A DNA stretch of 64,000 nucleotides, taken from NCBI GenBank assembly GCA_035772405.1, contig JAYKKM010000143.1:248001-312000 (forward strand), written 5' to 3'. The position numbers and the translations under genes are program-made. Below, piece by piece: positions 24,901 to 37,196 of this stretch (positions are counted from its first letter, which is position 1; every line of letters begins with the position of its first letter). The notes beneath the pieces were generated by a model. It searched no databases. It was not told the DNA's origin and was given only the letters and a program-made list of their open reading frames with translations. This DNA is from Chrysogorgia sp. JL179-B06. Taxonomy: Eukaryota; Cnidaria; Anthozoa; Scleralcyonacea; Chrysogorgiidae.

Positions 24901-27900
24901 GCTCTTCTCTGTTTGCTTTTTTGTTTTTTCAAATCTTTCGCTGAAAGATTTTCATTATTGGCCAGAGAATCTTTATCACCATTGGATAACGGTTTATCAA
25001 ACAAGTCCAGATAACACTAATGTTAGAAAAAAATAACAAGCAGGGTGAGAAGGGTAGACTATGTTGCCGTCTTTATAAAGCAATCTGTAACTTATGAAGT
25101 AAAACCGTATTTCAGTTGATATTACCAAGCTAGGTTTGTACAATCTTAGAATATGATTTCAGTATCATTTTCAGTCTTTAGCAACTTTGATGGTATTAGC
25201 AACAGCCAGTTACAATTGAGAATAACCAAATGGTGAACGGAACATTTTCACCAAAATTTACCGCCGGGGGTCGAAGAGAAAATGGTTGGGTAAAAAAATC
25301 ACTACTCTGTCGAAGGGTTGGGTAGCAACATTTTCATGACTATTTAGATAAAAAAATTAAGAGTTCATTTAAAATTGGAATCTCATCATCAGTTCTCCTT
25401 AGTCATCATTGCACATTAGCTTTTGTAATTGTATTCCTCTGCTTGTTTTCCTTGGATTCCTGCTCTGTATAGTGAGATAATGATCTGAAAGTTACTATAG
25501 GATCTATCTGTATATCTATTTGGGTTTGTTATTAAAACTTGTATCAACGATATGCTGGGAATTGGGCTTTATCTAACTTTTTTTCTTCTTGGGTTGGGTG
25601 AAAAATTTTCTTTACCCATAAATGGTTGGGACGGTTAAATTTCTGATCTAAATTTGGTTGGGTAAAATTTTTTCCCAGCACCAAATCTATTTCTCTTCGG
25701 CCCCGACCATAAATAATGATCGGGTTGTTCCAGGGGTTGGCGGAGAGGCGGCGAAAACGCCCTGGCAAAGGCTGAAGATCACGTGAAAACATTTTCCACA
25801 TAAATTTTACTGGCAAGCAGGAAACAATGCGTTAGATTCCTCAGGTTATTCAAATATTTATCTAGAAGTGAAATAAATATTAATTGTCAAGGTATTGTTT
25901 TGGGGTTAAACTGGCGGGAAACATTTTCGAAATATATTGGGTAGTCTCTCACGTGATCACCAGCCTTTGCTATGGCGTACTCGCCGTTAACCGCCTTGAA
26001 TGGACAGGGAACGAGGTTGATGCTTAAATAACAGTACGATCAAAAGAACAACCTTGGAACAATGATCGTAGTTTGAAAACATATTATATTAATGATTAAA
26101 CTTACTTCGATGGCGAGTTCAGCTGTTTTGAAATAAAAACGATGTCCTCGTAAACTGTCTTCCAGTCTTAGCAGCCTACATAACATAATGATTCCAGATG
26201 CGTAAAAAGCAAACAGAAAATCAAACAACCAACCAACCATCAAACAACCAACCAACCAACCAACCAACCAACCAACCAAACCAACCAACCAACCCACCCA
26301 CTCCAAGCAACCGTCCACACCAATCCTTCACCCACACCTGGAAATACTGGTGGATCATGGGATCCTCGTTTCAAGAAAATATTTTAGTTGTAAGAAAGTT
26401 CTGGCTGGCAAGTCACAACTCCTACTCCTAACTCAACTACTTCAGCCCCAGGCTTAGAACACATGTGGCCTGTGGGCACGGGCAGTGCTGCAGGGCCTGT
26501 GGCTGTACTGCACTACCACTATAGTCTGTAGGTGTAGCCGTGTAGGTTAGTCTGTGTGAGTGACAGTCTTTGTAGCTACACAAGTACACAACTGCCTAAA
26601 GTCTAAAGATAAAAGATTATTCAATTCATTGGATTTTGCTACACAGTGCTACTAGTAAGTGTGCGTAACAAACATTAACGATTGTTTTAGACTTTTAGTG
26701 CTGCGTAAAGTGCAACCACCGTGTTTTCGAAGAAATTATTTGGTCCAAGAAAGGTTGGAATTATTTCCAGGTCTGCCTTCACCCACAACAAACAACCAAC
26801 CAACCAACCACACCAACCAATCACCCGCACCACGCCAACATTATTACAACAAATGTCTTACTTAACGTAAGCACAAAGGGTCATCTTTCTCATACAGTAA
26901 GAATGAAAGTCAAACTGGTCTTCGGTTATTTCTTCAAAATGCTAAATAACGAAAATAAAACAAAATAAACTTTTGTAAATCTGTTTCAAGAGTGATATCC
27001 TTCAGTTTATAACGTTTTTCATGTTTACTCAAAATATCTATGACGTTCTGGATACCAAAACTCGTTGAAACTGGTAAGTTCAATCACGGAGATTGTTTTG
27101 TTCATTGTTCATCTTTCCTGGTTGATACCCCGTTGCTAGGCAGGAACTGACCAATCAGGTGCGACATTGGTTGAAAGACGTATAGAGATCAGTGTTCGAC
27201 ATAAAGGCTGGTGACAACGTTAACTCGGTGAACTCAATAAGGACTGGAACGATAACTCCATTAACCCGGCCGTATGATTGGATGAAGCCAAAATTCCTGC
27301 TTATGGTGGCTGACATGTAGGTATAAATCGCGGTTGTTCACGAAACGGCAGTGGCAGGAGAAAATCGTAGGATGGCTGAACGGGAAATTTTCAACTTTTT
27401 TGAAGCTTAGCTGTTTACCAGTTGGTTTTTAAAAAGACAAAATGTAATACGTTGGTTGAGCTTTCTTTTCAATAATTTTTAGCGATGAATGTGGCTTAAC
27501 AAATAAAATATCCGTCAAGCAAAAGGAAAATATGCACCGAAATTTGAAAAAATACAGGTTTCTCTAGACTTTCTTTGCTGTTTTTTTTATTCTTTTGAAG
27601 TCTTATGATTTAAGGTTACTTTTTTTGCGTGTTGCTGCTAAACCCAACATTTTACGACACGAATGTCAGCCTCCATAACGGATTCAAAATTCAATAGTTA
27701 TCGTTCCAGTCCTTATAGAGTTAACTGCGTTAACGTGGCGATTTACGAGCCTGCGCAATATAGAACCGGGAGACAGTTAGGTAATATCACGCCTCCAACA
27801 TGCCTCCTGGTTCGTATAAATGTTTTCAGCTAAAAAATCGGTATTTTCGAAGTCATGGCCAGGAGAAGATAGTCTGGGTCCGAAGAGGGCTTGCAATGTC

Positions 27901-30900
27901 ACAGCGGACTCATCTCAATACAACAGGACGACACTTCTCGCTTTAATGAAGGCTGAGCCCCCCCCCCCCCCAATCAGGACAAGCGTTGCTAAATTTAATG
28001 TGTTTTTTCCAATTGACACTAGCCTCGTTGTCATGCGAAAAACTCAAAAGAAATTTAATACGAGGTTATACTTCCATTTTTTAATAAAGTCTATTATACC
28101 GCACAGGTGCGTTGTAGCGGGTTGTTCCACACTCCAGATACGACGAGGAGTTGTTCCAATCTCGTCAGTTTTAAACCTTACATGAAGTCTTTGAAGTCTG
28201 CAGGAAACCGAAATATATCGAGCGAAATAAACCGAAATATCTTTTCTACCTAAAAGTGCTTAAGAAATACAGTGCAGCAGCAAAAGACCTTCTGACGTTT
28301 TATTGCTCAATAATTCGATCAGTGTTGGAATATGGTGACATATTGTGGCACGGAGGCCTGACATCATCAGAAAGTCAAGACATTGAAAGAATTCAGAAAC
28401 GAGCACTTAGGATTATAGCTCCAGATTTAAAATACGAATTAGCTTTAGCAACATATAAATTACCTTCTCTTAAAGAAAGACGGGAGAAGCACTGCGTAGA
28501 ATTAATTAAGCGAATGCTATCTCCGTCGCATAAGCTACATCATCTCCTTCCAGAAAAAGTTCAAAATGTTCGGGAAAGAAATACAAGATATAATGGTAAT
28601 AAACTTTATAATTTTAAATGTAAAACTGAACGTTTTAAAAATAGCCCATTAGTGTATGCAATTGATAAATATAATAGTAGTTTTTAATGTTTTTAGTCGT
28701 TATGACTTATATATAGATATTTAGATATATATATATATATATATATAGCTTATTAACTTTATTAGAATAGTTATTTTACTCATGTTTAAATTTTATACTT
28801 ATGTAAATACATGATAATTAAGTTTATCTTCTTCATGTATATTCTCATTGAATAAAAAACCCAGTATTATTATTATTATATATTATAATATATCGAGCAC
28901 ATATCCCCCCAGCTTTTGCGTCTCTAAAGAAAATTTCCATTTGATGCTGGTTGCTCCAATCTTGTTGCTCCAAAGTTGCGCCGTTTCCGCAAGCTGCTCT
29001 ATTTCATTGAGTATTATCTTTCTTAATAATAATAATAATAATAATAATAGACGTATTAGGAGCATTATACAATAGTCTCAATGCTCTTACAACAATATAT
29101 TCTTAAATTTACTTATAAAACTTATTACAGTTTCATTATAAGATAAAGCCTACTACATATATTGAGAAAGCCTACTTCATTTCTTGAGCTTGAAATTAGT
29201 AAAGTTATATATGTTTTGTTGTGCAACCTATGTAAAGTTGTCAATACTCAGTGTCTTGCCATCTGAGTTCTGGTAGCCCAATGGTTAGAGTGTCTGGCTA
29301 TCATTCGTCTGACTAGCATATAGTTTAGTTACAAAAAATACCTTTTCTAGTTCATGCGATTTTTTCAGGGCTTCGCCAGAATTACCAAGTCTACTGAACG
29401 CACGACCACATTCTGTTTGAAACCACATGCACTGCATCTCATTGAGATTCTCAGCGGCGATGCTCCCTTCCTGAAGTAACAAACGAGTTAAAAATTAAAT
29501 TTTATGATTATTATTATTATTATTATTATTAAAAAGGAAGTGTAGAACATGGTAACCCCATGTACTATGCAGTTTCTTGCAACTTTACGAAGAAGTATCT
29601 AAGCTCGGAATGGTATTGGATGTCGTATAATATCAACGAGAAAACCTAAAGGCGTGGCAAGATGAATTTTGAACAAATGTGAAGAGGGTAACAACAGGTT
29701 AGAACTGATGAGTCGAGCACGCAAAGCATCACGGAAATAACTACAAGAATATGTAACACTACTGACCAATGATCTTTCATTATTTTTTATTTTTTTATAA
29801 AGTTTAATCAGAATAACGTTGAATCGACAAGAAAATGGTATAACACACGAACATACCCTAGTAAACATGCCACATGTTCTCTCTGCCTTGGCAATCTCAT
29901 TTGCCCTAAGTTGATATTTAGCGCATTTTGAATTAACGTAGCGGTCAGCGGTATCCAACGACCTTGCTTCATCCATCCAATATGCAGCCTGTTCCAAGTT
30001 ACCGCCATGCTAAATTATGAAAAAAAGAAATTCAAAAATCAAAATAAGGTAGACATGAACGAAGATACGATAAAAACTCAAATCCTTAGAAAATGTTTTC
30101 AGGACCCGGATCCATATAATATAGGACGATTGAACAAGTACATCATTGAACCTAACCATCTGAGCCTCGGTAGCTCAATGGTTAGAGCATCTCATCGGCA
30201 ATAACATTACAGGTTCGATTGCGAGTTTATTCAGCTCAAACTCTAACATCACTAGGCAGTGCACCACGTGACTAGCAACAACATCACGCATACTGCGGGC
30301 GCATATGTGTGAATGTTGTAATGGCGGACAATGTTTTCGCGGAAGATACAAGCGGTAATGACGATAGCCATGATGATACGTCTGAAAATTCCGAAGATAG
30401 TGCAATGGATAATAACGAAACGTTGAAGGAATATCCACATGAGCTTATTATAATCGCTGTCTTTGATTTTTGTTACATGTGAATGAATTGATTGTGTGAA
30501 CAATATTATATTTAATACAATACAAAAATCAAAATATTTATAGTACGTATATAAATATTTATAGTACGTATCTATAGCATGAGGTTGTAACTGAAAATCG
30601 AAATGTAGTTTGTCATTGAAGGAAACTGGAGGAAAGCGGAGAGGATGCCCATGCAAGGGATACAATTTAAAGTCCGTGTGAAGGGACATGGTTCTCCACA
30701 ATAGATCTTTGACATTCTTATAGCTTCATCGTATTGTCTCTTTCGTCCAGCGCCTTCTCTCCTTCCACCTGACCCGCACTTCTGTTTACTAGTACTTTGA
30801 TGATTCTCTTCCGTAATAGGAGATGAGTTTTCGTCCAAGCGTGAAAAATATTCACACTCCATCACCGTTTGACGCCATGTTGAAATGTTTCGATTTAGTC

Positions 30901-33900
30901 CACGATTTTTTTCAAAACTTAAAGTGCCTATGAAATTAAATGTTTTGAAAGAGCATCAAAAAGTAGGACGATGTGCAGTTTACCGTTCCTCGATATCTTT
31001 TCTAGTTCCAGAGTTATAAAGATTTAAAGATGTCAAAATCAAGGAAAAATATGGCATAGACAAAATGATGATTCAGCACAAATTATGAAATCATATGGTT
31101 TGCATGTTAGTTTGGTGTTACTATATGTCAGAAACACACAGATAGTGCAAGATGAAACACAGTTGATGTCACTAATTTTGTTGTCAAGGTAACACTGTTG
31201 TACCCAGGCCCCTTGCACGGATTTTATAAAACACCTTCATACTCTGTCTTGATAAGGATAAAATAATATCAGACGTGTGCTTGTCATACCTATGCATGCC
31301 TAAAATACATTTATACTATAATAATTTGAAAATTATACCCCCAGTGATAAATACAGTGTGTTTTATAAAATCCGTCTAATCATAAATACGGTAATGATCT
31401 TAAAAAGTACCTTGTAGATCCTGGCTTTAATCATATAAGCTTCTATTAACGTTGGTGTGTGATCAAGAGCTTTATCTATATATTCCAAAGCGGTTCTGGT
31501 ATTTCCAAGTACATCATAGTGTTGGGCAAGGTAACACCGTGTCCACAGTAATACTGTTGGAGATTCCTTCCTTTCATCTACGGGAAATTCATCAAGTATT
31601 AATAGATCGTCGTGGGACAGTAAAATATTTCATTGAAATGAAATGCCTACAATTCAAAGAGCGTTTGACAATAGAGTATGGTCAAAGTTGGAACATTTGA
31701 TAGATGTATGTGAAACAAATTATAATATAATTATAATAATTATAATAATAATAATTATAATTATTAATAATTATAATTATTAATAATTATAATTATATAA
31801 TTATAATTATAAAAATATATAAATAAAAAATTATAATAAATAATTATAATAATTATAACTATAATAATTATAATAATTATAATAAATATAATTATTATTA
31901 CAATTAGTCTCTTGCAGAATGCAGAAAACCTAGCGATATTATTGATAAATACTTCTCAAACTCATTCGGGCCCGCGCCATGTATTTGCTATTGTAATTTT
32001 ATTTAGTTAATTATGTTATGTATTATTGGCGAATCTACTAAAATTAAATTAATAGTTCATGATGAAAATTCAAAAGAAATTAATATTTAATGAGTATTTA
32101 GAAATAAGAGGATTACGGCCAAATTTCTCTAACTTTAACCTCAATTTTCTCACAAAATATGAATTCGTTTGAGAAGCAAGTTCTAACACTTGTAATTGTT
32201 CATCCTCTGATGCGAGGTATGTCCAGTATAGCCATCGGATAGCAGATGGTAACAGACGGTAACAGATTGTAAGAGATGGTAGCAGGTGGTAACAGATGGT
32301 AGCAGATGGAAGCAGATGGTAACAGACGGTAGCAGGTAGTAACAGATCGTAGCAGATGGAAGCAGATGGTAACAGACGGTAACAGATTGTATCAGATGGT
32401 AGGGGACTTAGAATAGATAGAGAGTATGACGGATGCTACCGATGGTACCGATGGTAACAGATGGTAACAGACGGCAGTAGGTAGTAACAGATCGTAGCAG
32501 ATGGTAACAGACGGTAACAGATTGTAACAGATGGTAGGGGACTTAGAATAGATGGAGAGTATGACGGATGCCACCGATGGTGCAGATGGTAACAGACGGT
32601 AGCAGACGGTAACAGATTGTAACAGACGGTAACAGATTGTAACAGATGGTAGGGGACTTAGAATAGATAGAGAGTATGACGGATGCTACCGATGGTACCG
32701 ATGGTGCAGATGGTAACAGACGGTAACAGATTGTAACAGATAAAGTATGGTCAAAGTTGGAACATTTGATAGATGTATGTGAAACAAATTATAATTATAA
32801 TTATAATAATTATAATAATAATAATTATAATTATTATTATAATAATTATAATTATATAATTATAAAAATATATAAATAAAAAATTATAATAAATAATTAT
32901 AATAATTATATAATTATAACTATAATAATTATAATAATTATAATAAATATAATTATTATTACAATTAGTCTCTTGCAGAATGCAGAAAACCTAACGATAT
33001 TATTGATAAATACGTCTCAAACTCATTCGGGCCCGCAGTAATTGGCTTCGGCTGTTGCGGTGACCCTGCCATGTATTTGCTATTGTAATTTTATTTAGTT
33101 AATTATGTTATGTATTATTGGCGAATCTAATAAAATTAAATTAATAGTTCATGATGAAAATTCAAAAGAAATTAATATTTAAAGAGTATTTAGAAATAAG
33201 AGGATTACGGCCAAATTTCTCTAACTTTAGCATCAATTTTCTCACAAAATATGGATTCGTTTGAGAAGCAAGTTCTAACACTTGTAATTGTTCATCCTCT
33301 GATGCCTAAATACGGACAAACCGGTTAAAAAAACTCGGCTGCGCCTCGTATTTTCAACCGGCTTGTCCGTATTTAGAAATCAGAGGAAGAACGCTTACTC
33401 GTAATAAGTGTCTTTAAAGTATTACTAAGACGAAAAATAGACATCAAAATGTTGCCACAATATCACTTGTATACAAGCTTTATTGGGATATAAATAACCC
33501 GTATAATTTTAAATAAAAGGTCTTTTAGAGAGTTGTTTATAAATGTTAATAGTTTTACGATATCTGCTTTTGTGCTCGATAAATGTTATGAGAAACGCTT
33601 TCATTCTCGTATTTTATGCTTCTGGACGCCGCCATTTTAGAGTTTGCTCGACGGCTCAAACTCGATGTTCAGCGGGGGTTTTCTTTTTTTGACGTCATTG
33701 AGTTTTTGCCTTTTGTTCCTAGCACTCAATGACGGCAAAGTAGAAAAGAAATTCCAGCTTTACATTGAATTTGAGCCGTCGAGCAAACTCGAAAATGGCG
33801 GCGCCCAGAAACAAAATACAAGAATGAAAACGTTATTTCTCGAGTACAAGAGCAGATACCGTAAAACTATTAACATTTCTAAACATTATGATGCTTAAAG

Positions 33901-36900
33901 ACCTTTTATTTCAAAGTAATTTATTTTATGACTACAGTTCCCTTTAACTCTTTCCCTACGGGCGCAGTTAAAATGGGTCACTGAAGACACGCAAAGTCGT
34001 CAATCGAAAAACACGGCACACGGTAACGCAAGATTAAAAATTGAAATTCGACAAGCGCCAGGAACATGAAATCCACGCACACGCCAAGTTTGATTTGATT
34101 TCATAAACAACTCTGCAATTGGTGGCATTTTGAGTTTTCAAGATGCTACGCGGGCGTGCAAGATGGCCTTTTCTGGAAAAATGTAAATTAATCAACCTGA
34201 TTTATGATAATTAATGCTAATTTATATTAACATAATGTGTTTTGTTCGGGAAATTTAAAAGAACAAGTAAAAGCCGGTTTATTGGGCTTCCAGAAAATGT
34301 ATAGCTTTCGCAACAGTTATGGTTATTTCAAGAGATATCAATAGAACAACGTGGTCGTTCAATTTTTGATGTTTTTCAGCCGTAAGGAAAGAGTTAAAGT
34401 GCTAAAAGTCACGTCCGCCATTGAAATTTTCTCGATCGTAGATTTTGATATGGTTGTTAGATCAGGAAAAAAACAATATCGATAGAACAAGCATGTACAC
34501 TAGCTCACGCTTTTTAACAAGGTGTTGTATTGATGGCTGAACAATGATGTTGTCATGGTTGAACAACTTTGTTGACAACAGAGATCATAAATACAACTAG
34601 AGGGGGCATCCAATCTTCATTTCAGTCGGTGAAGGCTATTTCAGATTGATTGTTTATATAACATATATGCTTCGTTCTTTAAAAACCTCGCTTTAAATTT
34701 CTGTTTCGATTTAGTAAAAACCCTGCTTTTAACAACCCTGCTTTTCTGAATCGAAACAGAAATTTAAAGCGGGGCTTTTAAATAACGAAGCATGTATGTT
34801 ATATAAACAATCACCAAAGTCCTGGTGACTAGGTGCTCTATCTGAAATAGCCTCCACCATTTCAGTCAACCCCAGGCAGTGAGCTCTATATATATATATA
34901 TCTGGAGAGCTATCTGCCAGTCATTGGCCAGGCAAAAAGTGAAGCCAAAGATGGCCGACTTTGCACGTCAGTTTCAGTCCCCTACGCGGTTTATATATAA
35001 GAAATTGACGTACAAACCGCGCAGGGGACTGAAACTGACGTGCAAAGTCGGCCATCTTGGGCTTCACTTTTTGCTCGGGCAGATAGCCCTCCAGATATAT
35101 ATATATATAGAGCTCACTGACCCCAGGGTAACCACTGATCTCAAAAATAGGACTGGATAGCATCTAGTGTTAATGATTTGAAGCCGGAAATAGCTAGCGG
35201 CGGCCATCTTGGAGTGACCACTTTCTGTGACTACGCTATATAGTTTTACTTAGGCGAAGCCGAGTTTTCGCGTATTTAAGCAATTATCTGTTCACAAATC
35301 GAACTCATCCCAAATATCCTAAGAAGTAGAAAGTATTCAAAGGTATTTGGACTCAAAATATTGTAAGTTTAGGCGGAAAATGTCTGGAAAATGATTCCCA
35401 CAGCTCCATGTTTTGAAGTCCTGCAAAGTGCAAACCGCCAAGTATTAGAAGCTTGGTCGTTGAATTGTCAGTGGTTTGGATGACTAAGGATTTATTTACT
35501 GTATCTGGACAAAGGTTTTAAGGACTCACTGTGGTAAGCACTTTCGTTGTTTCTCTTAATTTTTGTGGTTACTCAACTTATTTATCCAAATATACTATTA
35601 ATATATTTAGTGCACAGGTTGTCGAATGGTACTGTATATAATTATCTAAATACTAAATAAGGTTCGGCCTGGTTGTACATTATTGTTTAATGAATTATTG
35701 TTGCCTTTGATTGATTAGCTTCCAGTAAGATGTACATTAATGTTGTTTTCACTTATTTATTTAAAGTCAAAATTTATGTCACTATTGACACTATTTTTAT
35801 TCATCTTTTTGTTATCAACAATAATTAAGGCCATTTGCCATAAAAGATTAAATGAACTTAATTTGGAGGTTTACCACCTTTTTGTGAAACAAGTGTGCTC
35901 TCCTAGTTAATTTAGAACATTCTTTTCTTCAAAATTTTCCTCAAAAATACAGTTAATTATACTGTACTGTCTGTACAGTATAATTGAGAACATGTCAAGC
36001 TTCTATTCATATAGTGGATTTGGAAAATCTTTACCCCAGGTTGATAATAGTTTCCTTCATACTGTTGCTAGAAAAGTACTGGTTCAGATAAACTAGCCAT
36101 TTCTCCCAAGCTAAATGCTGCTGTTTTTATTAAATTTCTAATTTTCTAGACCTTCTAAACATGATGGGTACCTGAGAAAAAACAAGACCAATACTAGCTT
36201 AAATCAGATAAAGTTTATGTGAACTCATGCACATAAATGTTAATGACTTGTGTATAATAAAGTTCTTAGTGTCACTATCAATACATTGTCACAAGGGATT
36301 GGGACACCATGAACTTGTTGGCCAAGTCTATTTGTAGCTGTATGGTCTATAAATTCACCACCATTTACAAACTAGAAATGGTGCCATTTTTAATATTACC
36401 AATAAACCTGTTTGATAAAACATGTGTTAGGTAATGAACACCAAAGCGACATAATTATCCCCTAGGTTTAGACAAGCACAAATGGGAACCATAAAAGGAA
36501 CACGAATGCAGCATGTCATCACATTGAATCCTAATAAAATTAGTCCTGGTGAGGAACTGTACATTGACGTACTGAAACTTAAAAGTAGTAGCTGTTTGGT
36601 GCCTGGTTCATTGGGTTTGTTTTCCTCCTTTTTCTTGAGGTTGCCTTTTTCATAACATAATTGTCAGTATATTGCCAAAATAAATTTACCTAGCAATTGC
36701 AAATATATGTATGATCATGACATGCTATCTGTGATAAATCCACAGCCATCATTGCACTGGTAAATTCTCTGAAAAAATATGCTGCTTAAAGGATTAAGCC
36801 AGGGCCACTTCAGGAACCATTAATGACAATGTTTGACCATAAAACACTGTAAACTTCCAATAATAAGACCTCCCAAAGGTAAGTCCTCTGCATTCTATAC

Positions 36901-37142
36901 AAAAATCCTTCACAAAATAAGCTCCCCCAAACATAAGCCACAGAATTATGTATCATATATGATATATAGGGTCTTACAGTGATATAAATTTTGACTCAAT
37001 AAATAAGTGAAAACAACAATAATGTACCTCTTGCTGAAAGCTAAGCAATCAAAGGCAACAATATTAATTAATAAAGCAATAATGTACAACCACACAGAAA
37101 CTTATTTAGTATTTAGATAATTACAGTACCATTCGACAACCT

Positions 37143-37196
<54 letters not shown>

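Noticed and set aside
30161..30232. Functional tRNA gene
   Set aside because: A- and B-box-like segments are present, but the acceptor and anticodon stems do not pair, so a SINE head is more likely.
35790..36980. Transposase gene in the core of the long-TIR element
   Set aside because: No reading frame of useful length or similarity; the core appears non-coding.
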